Shown: positions 17,508 through 25,957 of the stretch, piece by piece
How the letters are laid out: each line of letters opens with the position of its first letter
How positions within the stretch are numbered: the first letter of the stretch is position 1
DNA from: Dryocola sp032000125
Lineage (GTDB): Bacteria; Pseudomonadota; Gammaproteobacteria; Enterobacterales; Enterobacteriaceae
Direction: 5' to 3'
DNA: 64,000 nt
NCBI GenBank assembly: GCA_032000125.1
Contig: DAMALH010000020.1
Coordinates: 17,202 to 81,201, forward strand
The notes under the pieces: generated by a model
Seen by the model: only the letters and a program-made list of their open reading frames with translations
Database searches by the model: none
Told to the model about the DNA's origin: nothing
Program-made: the position numbers and the translations under genes

Positions 17508-19316
17508 ATGCTTGCGCGCGCGTTTATTCTTCTTTGCTTTAGCCTGTTTGCTGCCGGAAGCCTGGCAGAAAACATCAAAGAAAGTTACTCCTTTGCCGTG
17601 TTAGGAGAGCCTAAATACGCCATCAATTTTACCCAGTTCGATTACGTGAATGCTGCGGCCCCGAAGGGCGGCAATATTACGCTCTCTGCTATTGGCACCT
17701 TCGATAACTTCAACCGTTACGCGCTGCGCGGCAACCCCGGCGTGCGCACGGAAACGCTTTACGATCCGCTGTTTACCACCTCAGATGACGAGCCGGGCAG
17801 CTATTACCCGCTGGTGGGGGAAATGGCGCGCTACCCGGAAAACTTCGCCTGGGCTGAAATAGAAATTAATCCACGCGCGCGTTTTCACGACGGCTCCCCC
17901 ATTACCGCCGAAGATGTGGCTTTCACCTTCAACAAGTTTATGACCGAAGGCGTGCCGCAGTTCCGACTTATCTACAAAGGCACCAAAGTCAAAGCTATCG
18001 CCCCGTTAACGGTGCGCATTGAACTGGCCCAGCCGAGCAAAGATCGCATGCTGGGTTTATTCTCCCTGCCGGTGTTTGCGCAAAAATTCTGGAAGCATCA
18101 CAAGCTGAGCGACCCGCTTTCCGCGCCGCCGCTGGCGAGCGGCCCGTATAAAATTACCGCCTGGCGCATGGGGCAGTACATCACCTATTCACGGGTTCGC
18201 GATTACTGGGCCGCCAATCTGCCGGTCAACCGCGGGCGCTGGAATTTTGACGCTATCCGTTACGACTATTATCTGGACGACAATGTCGCCTTTGAGGCTT
18301 TCAAAGCCGGCGCTTTTGACTTCCGCGCCGAAAGCTCGGCTAAGAACTGGGCTACGCGCTATATCGGCAAGAACTTCGCCAGCCGCTTTATTGTTAAAGA
18401 AGAGCAGGAAAACAACGCCGCTCAGGACGCGCGCTGGCTGGCGTTCAATATTCAGCGCCCGATATTTGCCGATCGCAAAGTCCGTGAAGCCGTTGGGCTG
18501 GCTTTTGATTTCGAGTGGATGAATAAGGCCCTGTTTTACGGCGCTTACAGTCGCGCAGACAGCTATTTCCAGAATACGGAATATGCGGCGCGGTCTTATC
18601 CGGATGCCGACGAGCTGACTTTGCTGGCGCCGCTGAAAAAAGAGCTGCCGCCGGAAGTCTTCACCACGGTTTACAACCCGCCAAAATCCAGCGGCGACGG
18701 CTTTGACCGCGCTAACCTGTTAAAAGCGCTGGCGCTGCTTAAAGCAGCCGGCTGGGAGCTAAAAAATCAGAAGCTGATTAACGTCAAAACCGGTAAAGCC
18801 TTCACGTTTGAGCTGCTAATCGGCACGGCCGGAAACACGCAATGGGTGCTGCCTTTCCAGCATAACCTGCAGCGGCTGGGCATTAAGATGGAAATCCGCC
18901 AGGTGGATAATTCGCAGCTCACCAACCGCCTGCGCAGCCGTGATTACGATATGATGCCAACCCTCTACACCGCCATGCCGTATCCAAGCGCCGATGTGCA
19001 GATTGCCTGGGCCTCGGAATACGTAGATTCCACCTACAACGCGCCGGGCGTCAAAAGCCCGGTGGTGGATAAGCTGGTCAATCAAATAATCGCCAACCAG
19101 GGCGATAAGAAAAAGCTGCTGCCGCTGGGCCGGGCGCTAGACCGCGTCCTTACCTGGAATTTTTATATGATTCCAATGTGGTACATGACGGCAGACCGTT
19201 TCGCCTGGTGGAATAAATTCTCCAAACCTGCAGTCCACCCGTTATACACTTCCGGGTTCGATACCTGGTGGTATGACGTTAACAAAGCCGCGCAGCTACC
19301 CGAACCGCGGCGCTAA
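17508..19316 (+). CDS. yejA: YejA, periplasmic substrate-binding protein of the YejABEF peptide ABC transporter
   Basis: A 602-residue SBP_bac_5-family protein with a Sec signal peptide (LLCFSLFAAGSLAEN). Family blocks are GTFDNFNRYALRGNPG, RARFHDGSPITAEDV and RALDRVLTWNFYMIPMW. It captures peptides for the YejBEF membrane complex; the E. coli and Salmonella systems import peptides such as microcin C and affect antimicrobial-peptide sensitivity. ATG 17508 is chosen over the adjacent in-frame TTG 17505. First gene of a four-gene operon. Confidence 0.95.
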   Translation: MLARAFILLCFSLFAAGSLAENIKESYSFAVLGEPKYAINFTQFDYVNAAAPKGGNITLSAIGTFDNFNRYALRGNPGVRTETLYDPLFTTSDDEPGSYYPLVGEMARYPENFAWAEIEINPRARFHDGSPITAEDVAFTFNKFMTEGVPQFRLIYKGTKVKAIAPLTVRIELAQPSKDRMLGLFSLPVFAQKFWKHHKLSDPLSAPPLASGPYKITAWRMGQYITYSRVRDYWAANLPVNRGRWNFDAIRYDYYLDDNVAFEAFKAGAFDFRAESSAKNWATRYIGKNFASRFIVKEEQENNAAQDARWLAFNIQRPIFADRKVREAVGLAFDFEWMNKALFYGAYSRADSYFQNTEYAARSYPDADELTLLAPLKKELPPEVFTTVYNPPKSSGDGFDRANLLKALALLKAAGWELKNQKLINVKTGKAFTFELLIGTAGNTQWVLPFQHNLQRLGIKMEIRQVDNSQLTNRLRSRDYDMMPTLYTAMPYPSADVQIAWASEYVDSTYNAPGVKSPVVDKLVNQIIANQGDKKKLLPLGRALDRVLTWNFYMIPMWYMTADRFAWWNKFSKPAVHPLYTSGFDTWWYDVNKAAQLPEPRR

Positions 19317-19325
19317 GGGGAAACC

Positions 19326-20423
19326 GTGGGAAGCTATCTGCTCAGGCGTTTATTGCTCATCATCCCGACCTTGTGGGCAATTATCACCATCAACTTTTTT
19401 ATCGTGCAAATCGCCCCCGGCGGCCCGGTGGACCAGGCCATTGCTAATATTCAGTTTGGCCACGGGTCGGGCGTGCCAGGCGTCAGCGCTGATACCATGG
19501 GCAGCGGCCATGCGCGGGTTGGCGTGGGCAACGGTACGGATAATCAGTATCGCGGCTCGCGCGGGCTGGACCCGGAAGTCATCGCTGAAATCACCCACCG
19601 CTACGGCTTCGATAAGCCTCTTCACGAACGCTATTTCAATATGCTGTGGGACTATGTGCGTTTTGATTTTGGCGACAGTCTGTTTCGCAGCGCGTCCGTG
19701 CTGCATCTGATCAAAGAAAGCCTGCCGGTTTCCATTTCCCTTGGCCTGTGGAGCACGCTGATTATCTACCTGGTTTCTGTGCCGCTCGGCATCCGCAAAG
19801 CGGTCAGCAACGGCAGCAGCTTTGATATCTGGAGCAGCACGTTCATTATTATCGGCTACGCCATCCCGGCATTTTTATTCGCCATCTTACTGATTGTGCT
19901 GTTTGCCGGGGGCAGTTACCTGGACTGGTTCCCGCTGCGTGGCCTGGTATCGACAAACTTTGACTCGCTGCCCTGGTACAGCAAAATAACCGACTACCTC
20001 TGGCACATCACGCTGCCGGTGCTCGCCACGGTCGTTGGCGGCTTCGCCACGCTAACGATGCTGACTAAAAACGCTTTTCTGGATGAAATCCGCAAGCAGT
20101 ATGTGGTCACCGCCCGCGCAAAGGGGCTCGACGAAAAGAAAATTCTCTACCGCCACGTGTTTCGTAACGCCATGCTGCTGGTGATTGCCGGTTTCCCGGC
20201 GACGTTTATCAGCATGTTCTTTACCGGTTCGGTACTGATTGAGGTTATTTTCTCGCTTAACGGCCTTGGCCTGTTGGGCTATGACTCAACCCTGTCACGC
20301 GATTACCCGGTGATGTTCGGCACGCTTTATATTTTCACCCTGATAGGCCTGCTGCTGAATATCCTCAGCGATATTACCTATACCTTTGTAGACCCACGCA
20401 TTGACTTTGAGGGGCGCGGATGA
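19326..20423 (+). CDS. yejB: YejB, inner-membrane permease of YejABEF
   Basis: A 365-residue BPD_transp_1 permease with six predicted helices. The EAA loop reads VVTARAKGLDEKKILYRHVFRNA, with segments such as this one binding the YejF ATPase. The start is GTG at 19326 with AGGGGAAA upstream (MGSYLLRRLLL). It lies nine bp after yejA and overlaps yejE by four bases. The stretch 45-70, rich in Gly/Ser, is the variable periplasmic loop. Confidence 0.95.
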   Translation: MGSYLLRRLLLIIPTLWAIITINFFIVQIAPGGPVDQAIANIQFGHGSGVPGVSADTMGSGHARVGVGNGTDNQYRGSRGLDPEVIAEITHRYGFDKPLHERYFNMLWDYVRFDFGDSLFRSASVLHLIKESLPVSISLGLWSTLIIYLVSVPLGIRKAVSNGSSFDIWSSTFIIIGYAIPAFLFAILLIVLFAGGSYLDWFPLRGLVSTNFDSLPWYSKITDYLWHITLPVLATVVGGFATLTMLTKNAFLDEIRKQYVVTARAKGLDEKKILYRHVFRNAMLLVIAGFPATFISMFFTGSVLIEVIFSLNGLGLLGYDSTLSRDYPVMFGTLYIFTLIGLLLNILSDITYTFVDPRIDFEGRG

Positions 20424-21445
20424 GCCGTTTAAGCCCGATGAACCAGGCCCGCTGGGCGCGCTTTCGTCAGAACCGACGCGGCTACTGGTCCCTGTGGATT
20501 TTCGCCATTTTATTTGTTCTGAGCCTGGGATCGGAGCTGGTGGCCAACGACCGCCCTCTGGTCGTTCACTATCAGGATCGCTTTTACTTCCCGGTCGTCG
20601 TTAATTACAGCGAAAGCGACTTCGGCGGCCCGCTGGCTACCGCTGCGGATTATCAGGACCCCTGGCTTGCCGGGCACCTGAGCCGCAACGGCTGGACGCT
20701 CTGGGCACCGATTCGCTTTGGGGATAACGCCATTAACTATGCCACCAAAGTCCCCTTCCCCTCGCCGCCGAGCGGCCAGAACTGGCTGGGTACGGATGCC
20801 AACGGCGGCGACGTGCTGGCGCGGTTGCTTTACGGTACGCGCATCTCGATTCTTTTTGGTCTGCTGCTGACGCTATGCTCAAGCGTCATCGGTATTCTGG
20901 CTGGCGCAGCGCAGGGCTATTACGGCGGGAAAACCGACCTCTGGGGGCAACGCTTTATTGAAGTGTGGTCCGGTATGCCAACGCTTTTCCTGATAATTCT
21001 GCTTTCAAGCGTGGTGCAGCCCAACTTCTGGTGGCTGCTGGGAATAACGGTGCTGTTTGGCTGGATGAGCCTTGTCAGCGTGGTGCGCGCGGAGTTTTTA
21101 CGCACGCGTAACTTTGATTATATTCGCGCCGCCCAGGCCATGGGCGTGGGCGACTGGGCGATCATGATACGTCACATGCTGCCTAATGCCATGGTCGCCA
21201 CCCTGACCTTTTTACCGTTCATTCTCTGCGGCTCGATAACGACGTTAACCTCCCTGGACTTTCTCGGCTTTGGCCTGCCTCTTGGTTCGCCGTCCCTGGG
21301 CGAGCTGCTGCTGCAGGGCAAGAATAATCTGCAGGCGCCCTGGCTCGGCATTACGGCCTTTGTTTATCTGGCTATCCTGCTGACGCTATTAATTTTTATC
21401 GGCGAAGCGGTTCGTGACGCCTTCGATCCTTCTAAGGCGCGCTGA
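20420..21445 (+). CDS. yejE: YejE, inner-membrane permease of YejABEF
   Basis: A 341-residue permease with N-terminal anchor helix (FAILFVLSLGSELVAND), the DppC-like GTDANGGDVLARLLYGTRIS block near residues 125-146, and the EAA loop IRAAQAMGVGDWAIMIRHMLPNA. It pairs with YejB to form the channel. ATGA overlap with yejB gives translational coupling. Confidence 0.95.
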   Translation: MSRLSPMNQARWARFRQNRRGYWSLWIFAILFVLSLGSELVANDRPLVVHYQDRFYFPVVVNYSESDFGGPLATAADYQDPWLAGHLSRNGWTLWAPIRFGDNAINYATKVPFPSPPSGQNWLGTDANGGDVLARLLYGTRISILFGLLLTLCSSVIGILAGAAQGYYGGKTDLWGQRFIEVWSGMPTLFLIILLSSVVQPNFWWLLGITVLFGWMSLVSVVRAEFLRTRNFDYIRAAQAMGVGDWAIMIRHMLPNAMVATLTFLPFILCGSITTLTSLDFLGFGLPLGSPSLGELLLQGKNNLQAPWLGITAFVYLAILLTLLIFIGEAVRDAFDPSKAR

Positions 21446-21446
21446 C

Positions 21447-23036
21447 ATGACTACTCCGCTGCTTGCCATTAATAACCTCTCCATTGCTTTCCGTCAGGGC
21501 GACGTTACCCGCCGGGTGGTGGAAGACCTGTCGTTGCAGATTGAAGCCGGGGAAACGCTGGCGCTGGTTGGCGAATCAGGCTCAGGAAAAAGCGTTACCG
21601 CCCTTTCGGTACTGCGCCTGCTGCCCTCGCCGCCGGTTGTTTATCCAACCGGTGAGATTTACTTCAAAGGCCAGGAGCTGCTGCACGCGCCGGAGCGCAT
21701 GCTGCGCGGGGTGCGCGGTAATAAAATCGCCATGATTTTTCAGGAACCGATGGTATCGCTAAACCCCCTGCACAGCATTGAAAAACAGCTTTATGAAATT
21801 TTATCGCTGCACCGTGGTATGCGGCGTGAAGCCGCGCGAGCTGAAATGCTGACCTGTCTCGATCGCGTAGGCATTCGTAACGCGGCGGCACGCCTGACGG
21901 ATTTCCCCCATCAGCTTTCCGGCGGGGAACGCCAGCGCGTAATGATAGCCATGGCGCTGCTTACGCGCCCTGAACTGCTGATTGCCGATGAGCCGACAAC
22001 GGCGCTTGACGTCACCGTTCAGGCGCAAATCCTGCAACTGCTAAAAGAGCTGAAGCAGGAGCTGAACATGGGGCTGCTGTTTATCACCCATAATCTCGGC
22101 ATTGTGAAACAGCTTGCGGACAATATTGCGGTCATGCGGAACGGAAAATGCGTAGAGCACGGCAAAGCCGCCTCGCTGCTGGGCGCGCCGCAGCATCCTT
22201 ACACGCAGCAGCTTTTGGCCGCTGAGCCGAGTGGCGATCCCTGGCCGCTGGATGAACATCAGCCGCCGCTGTTAAAAGTGGAGGCGTTAGAGGTCGCCTT
22301 CCCGGTTCGCCGCGGCCTGCTTAAGAAAACGGTTGGCTACCACTACGGTATAACCGGCTTAAGTTTTTCGCTGCGTCCGGGGGAATGCGTTGGCCTGGTG
22401 GGCGAATCCGGTTCCGGGAAGAGCACCACCGGAATGGCGCTGCTGCGCCTGCTTCATTCCAGCGGCAGCATCTGGTTTGACGGGCATCCGCTGCACGAGC
22501 TAAACCGTAAAAAGCTTCTCCCGCTTCGCCACCGTATTCAGGTGGTGTTCCAGGATCCCAACTCGGCTCTTAACCCGCGGCTGGATATTTTACAGATAGT
22601 TGAAGAAGGTTTGCGGGTTCATCACCCTGAGCTGAGTGCGGCAGAACGGGAACAGCGCGTGATGACGGCTTTAACGGAGGTTGGGCTGGATCCTGAAACC
22701 CGCCATCGTTATCCGGCGGAGTTTTCCGGCGGGCAACGCCAGCGTATTGCTATTGCACGCGCGCTTATCCTGCAGCCGCAGCTTATCATTCTGGATGAAC
22801 CCACGTCCTCGCTGGACAGATCCGTACAGGCACAGATTCTGGCGCTGCTGAAGTCGTTACAGGAAAAGCACCGGCTGGCGTACATTTTCATCAGCCATGA
22901 CTTAAAAATTGTGAAGTCGCTGTGCCACCAGATAATCGTGTTACGTCAGGGGAAGGTTGTCGAACAGGGTGAATGTCAGAAAGTATTTGCGGCGCCGCAG
23001 ACGGAATACACTCGCCAGCTTCTGACGCTGGCCTGA
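21447..23036 (+). CDS. yejF: YejF, tandem ATP-binding protein of YejABEF
   Basis: A 529-residue protein with two ABC ATPase domains in one chain. Domain 1 has Walker A GESGSGKS near residues 43-50, signature LSGGERQR and Walker B LLIADEPTTALD. Domain 2 has GESGSGKSTTG near 320-330, FSGGQRQR and IILDEPTSSLD. Each domain ends in an oligopeptide-type C-terminal part. ATG 21447 is one base after the yejE stop; an earlier ATG inside yejE is not supported by homology. Last gene of the operon. Confidence 0.96.
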   Translation: MTTPLLAINNLSIAFRQGDVTRRVVEDLSLQIEAGETLALVGESGSGKSVTALSVLRLLPSPPVVYPTGEIYFKGQELLHAPERMLRGVRGNKIAMIFQEPMVSLNPLHSIEKQLYEILSLHRGMRREAARAEMLTCLDRVGIRNAAARLTDFPHQLSGGERQRVMIAMALLTRPELLIADEPTTALDVTVQAQILQLLKELKQELNMGLLFITHNLGIVKQLADNIAVMRNGKCVEHGKAASLLGAPQHPYTQQLLAAEPSGDPWPLDEHQPPLLKVEALEVAFPVRRGLLKKTVGYHYGITGLSFSLRPGECVGLVGESGSGKSTTGMALLRLLHSSGSIWFDGHPLHELNRKKLLPLRHRIQVVFQDPNSALNPRLDILQIVEEGLRVHHPELSAAEREQRVMTALTEVGLDPETRHRYPAEFSGGQRQRIAIARALILQPQLIILDEPTSSLDRSVQAQILALLKSLQEKHRLAYIFISHDLKIVKSLCHQIIVLRQGKVVEQGECQKVFAAPQTEYTRQLLTLA

Positions 23037-23047
23037 GTCTTTAGCGC

Positions 23048-23392
23048 TCAGAAAGGATTGGTGCCTGAAAACGGTTCGGCAATCGCTACGCCAAAATTCT
23101 TCAGACGGCAGGTTGCCGCCGGTTCGTCCTGGCGTTTAACAAACAGGCAAGGCTCGCCTTCGCACTCCACCACCGAGCAATCCACTTCAATATCGCTAAG
23201 CGCCTGGCTAAGCTTATGCATGATAGGCCAGGCCTCTTCGCCATCTTCGCTGAGCAATTTCAGGCCGATAAGGCAGTTCTCAGCGTCCCGGACATGTTGC
23301 GGAATCGGTTCAACCTTCAGCCCAGCAAAACCCGCCGACCAGCGATAGCTTTGCGGTAAGCGATGAACGATGGAAAGTTGTAACGTATTCAA
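23048..23392 (-). CDS. yejG: YejG family protein, TTG start likely
   Basis: A conserved enterobacterial protein of unknown function. It contains LQLSIVHRLPQSYRWSAGFA, LSQALSDIEVDCSV and CRLKNFGVAIAEPFS, all close to E. coli YejG. An ATG at 23416 would give 122 residues, but a TTG at 23392 gives 114, the E. coli length, and has GGGGA seven bases upstream, inside the longer reading. The TTG start is therefore preferred. It converges on yejF with a gap of 11 bp. Confidence 0.78.
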   Translation of the reverse strand: MNTLQLSIVHRLPQSYRWSAGFAGLKVEPIPQHVRDAENCLIGLKLLSEDGEEAWPIMHKLSQALSDIEVDCSVVECEGEPCLFVKRQDEPAATCRLKNFGVAIAEPFSGTNPF

Positions 23393-23705
23393 AATGGTGT
23401 CCCCGAAAAAATTCATACAAAAGTGTTACATAAAGAGTTTACACAAAGGTTAACACAATGTTGATAAATTGCGCATAAAGAACCCGTAAACCGCTTACAT
23501 CCGCTGTAATAAGGTGATTATTATTTTATGGTTAACGCCCGATTTCGTGACCGCACGCGCGTTTCGGCGCTATATGTAACGCTTTCTGTGACCTAACTCA
23601 ACCTTTTTAACTACAAAAATATGACCTTTCGTTGCTGTAACGTTTACATTTCAGAAACAAATTGTAGAAGCTAAGGCAGAAATTTCGTTGATTTGGATTA
23701 ACAAA
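23393..23705. other. Intergenic region between yejG and bcr
   Basis: About 310 bp without a convincing gene. It is AT-rich with several TGTAAC/GTTAAC-like words, and probably holds the yejG promoter. I could not assign any operator. Confidence 0.5.
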
Positions 23706-23724
23706 CGGGTACGTGGCGTACCCG
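23706..23724 (-). terminator. Terminator after bcr
   Basis: CGGGTACG-TGG-CGTACCCG is a perfect eight-bp stem with a three-base loop. On the minus strand it is followed by TTTGTT. It lies 8 bp beyond the bcr stop. Confidence 0.7.
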
Positions 23725-23731
23725 ATTTGTA

Positions 23732-24928
23732 TTAGGCGGCGGTTTTACGGGGGCGACTTGCGTAGAGATAAAAGAGTATTGAGCAGGTAGCGCACACGGC
23801 GATTGACCAAATCATTGGCCATGCGGTGTTAAAGGTGGCAATCGACAGCAGCGCGCCCGTCAGGGCGCCGATGCCAAAACGGAAAGTCCCTGCCAGAGAA
23901 GATGCCGTACCCGCCATGTGCGGAAATTCGTCAAGGATAACCGCCATGCCGTTAGAGGATACCATCGACACGCAGCCAACAAAGGCCGCCACGCCAAGCA
24001 CCAGCGCCCAGAAGCCAAAGTCAAACTGGGCGCTGATAACCAGCCAGATAGCCATCGCAAACTGCACATACAGGCCGAAACGGAACATGTTCAGCGCGCC
24101 GATACGGCGCACAAAGCGGCTGTTAACCATCGTCATAATGAACAGAAAGGCGATGTTAAGCGCGAAGTAATAGCCAAAATGCTGCGGCGCGACGTGGTTA
24201 AGCTCAATGTAAACAAACGGCCCGGCGCTGAGGAATGAGAACATGCCCGCAAAGCTGAAGCCGCTCGCCAGCATATAGCTGAGCACGCGCTTGTGGCGGA
24301 ACAGGGTAGCGAAGTTACCTAAGGTGGTCCGCAGATGGAATTTCTGACGGCGTTCAACCGGCAGCGTTTCATGAATCAGGAAAAATATCATCGCCGATGC
24401 CAGCAGCGCGGCCAGCGCGAGAACCCAGAAAATCGCATGCCAGCTAAACCACACCAGCACCGCCCCGCCTACCATTGGCGCCACCAGCGGCGCGATGGTG
24501 GTGATCAGCATGACGAACGACATCATGCGTGAGAACTCTTCCTTTGGATAGATATCGCGCATTAAGGCGTTAATCACAACGCTTGCCGCCGCGGCCGAAA
24601 GGCCGTGCAGAAAACGCATTGCAATCAGGTGATCGATGGTCTGGGACAGCGCGCAGGCGATGGCCGCTGCCGCAAAGACGAGCGTACCGCCGAGCACCAC
24701 CGGTTTACGTCCGATGCTGTCCGCCATCGGGCCATAAAACAACTGACCGATAGCAAAGCCGAGAATATAGGTGCTTAGCGTCATCTGCGCGCTACCGGCA
24801 GGCACGCCAAATTCCGAGGCGATAACCGGCAGGGCCGGCAGGTACATATCAATCGACAGCGGCATCAGCATGGCCAGCAGGCCAAGAATCACAACGATCC
24901 CGACAGACGAATTCTGCTTGGTACTCAA
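23732..24928 (-). CDS. bcr: Bcr multidrug efflux transporter (bicyclomycin resistance, DHA1 family)
   Basis: A 398-residue MFS protein with twelve predicted helices. Motifs: MLMPLSIDMYLPALPVIA in helix 1, QLFYGPMADSIGRKPVVLGG (motif A) near residues 62-81, and ALMRDIY in the loop after helix 4. E. coli Bcr exports bicyclomycin, sulfonamides and some dipeptides. It starts 15 bp after rsuA and is probably co-transcribed with it, as in E. coli. Confidence 0.94.
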   Translation of the reverse strand: MSTKQNSSVGIVVILGLLAMLMPLSIDMYLPALPVIASEFGVPAGSAQMTLSTYILGFAIGQLFYGPMADSIGRKPVVLGGTLVFAAAAIACALSQTIDHLIAMRFLHGLSAAAASVVINALMRDIYPKEEFSRMMSFVMLITTIAPLVAPMVGGAVLVWFSWHAIFWVLALAALLASAMIFFLIHETLPVERRQKFHLRTTLGNFATLFRHKRVLSYMLASGFSFAGMFSFLSAGPFVYIELNHVAPQHFGYYFALNIAFLFIMTMVNSRFVRRIGALNMFRFGLYVQFAMAIWLVISAQFDFGFWALVLGVAAFVGCVSMVSSNGMAVILDEFPHMAGTASSLAGTFRFGIGALTGALLSIATFNTAWPMIWSIAVCATCSILFYLYASRPRKTAA

Positions 24929-24943
24929 CGGTAACTCCTGAAG

Positions 24944-25651
24944 TTAGCTTTTTGGCATGCCTACGCTGGCAATTTCCTGCTCGGTTAACGGACGGTATTC
25001 TCCCGGCGCCAGATCCTGATCCAGCTCGATGTCACCGATGCGCTCACGATGCAGACCAGTCACGCGATTGCCCACGGCGGCAAACATGCGTTTTACCTGG
25101 TGGTAACGCCCTTCACTGATGGTCAGACGAACTTCCGTCGGGGTAATAATTTCAAGCGTGGCCGGTTTAGTGAGATCTTTTTCATTATGTAGCTGTACGC
25201 CGTGCGCAAACTGCTCGGCGGTGTCATCGGCAACCGGTGATTCCAGCGTCACCAGGTAAGTTTTCTCACAGTGGTGGCGCGGCGACGTGATGCGGTGAGA
25301 CCACTGGCCGTCATCGGTCATCAGCACCAGGCCTGTAGTGTCAATATCCAGACGTCCGGCGGCGTGCAGCTTGTGCGCCACCGGTTCATCAAGGAAATAA
25401 AGCACGGTTGGGTGATCCGGGTCTTCGGTTGAGCACACATAGCCCTGCGGCTTATTCAGCATAAAATAGCGTGGGCCATTCTGCTGCGTCAGGGGATTGC
25501 CATCGAACTCAACCTGATGTTCCGGGTTGAGCTTAAAGGAGGCGTCGCGCACCACTTCGCCATCAATGGTGATACGTTGAGCACGAATTTCACGGCCAGC
25601 AATGGCACGGCTCACGCCGAGCTGCTGAGAAATAAATTTGTCGAGTCGCAT
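24944..25651 (-). CDS. rsuA: 16S rRNA pseudouridine(516) synthase
   Basis: A 235-residue RluB/RsuA-family enzyme. It has an S4 RNA-binding domain at residues 1-60 (MRLDKFISQQLGVSRA) and the catalytic domain with the aspartate in AAGRLDIDTTGLVLMTDDG. EGRYHQVKRMFAAVGNRV follows near residue 185. It modifies U516 in the 16S rRNA. The start has no strong Shine-Dalgarno but matches the family start. Confidence 0.94.
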   Translation of the reverse strand: MRLDKFISQQLGVSRAIAGREIRAQRITIDGEVVRDASFKLNPEHQVEFDGNPLTQQNGPRYFMLNKPQGYVCSTEDPDHPTVLYFLDEPVAHKLHAAGRLDIDTTGLVLMTDDGQWSHRITSPRHHCEKTYLVTLESPVADDTAEQFAHGVQLHNEKDLTKPATLEIITPTEVRLTISEGRYHQVKRMFAAVGNRVTGLHRERIGDIELDQDLAPGEYRPLTEQEIASVGMPKS

Positions 25652-25813
25652 TAAGTCTTGCCTGTTTCAAAGAGGTGCCAGCTTAAAGCTAAACTGGCCG
25701 GACATCTGAGCCGCTTTTGAAGCGTAAATCGTTTGCCTGTTAATTAATTTGCCAGTATAGCGACAACAAAAACTCTCTCAAGTTAAAACCCCGTTTCGTG
25801 CCATAATCGCTCT

Positions 25814-25842
25814 TTGCTTATCACCTGTGAAAACTTTATATA
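25814..25842 (+). promoter_or_regulatory. Sigma-70 promoter of radD
   Basis: TTGCTT (25814-25819), a 17-base spacer and TATATA (25837-25842). Transcription would begin near 25849 and give a leader of about 110 nt ahead of the radD start. Confidence 0.65.
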
Positions 25843-25844
25843 TC

Positions 25845-25951
25845 CTTCAGCTTTCGCGCTACGGCCGTGCGGCAAGGTAGCTTCCTGAAGTCAGTGAACG
25901 GGTAAGGGAGTGCAGCCAACGCCCCTGTAGTCCGAAAGATGAAGGACAGGA
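25845..25951 (+). ncRNA. Structured 5' leader of radD, unassigned
   Basis: The leader can fold CTTCAG (25845-25850) with CTGAAG (25885-25890). Near its 3' end, CCT (25924-25926) plus GTCC (25930-25933) can pair with GGAC (25944-25947) plus AGG (25948-25950), which would hide the Shine-Dalgarno. A 17-base core, GGGAGTGCAGCCAACGC, lies at 25906-25922. I have a loose memory of a similar enteric intergenic motif but cannot name it. It could be a regulatory RNA element or a dispersed repeat. Confidence 0.4.
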
Positions 25952-25957
25952 ATGCCG

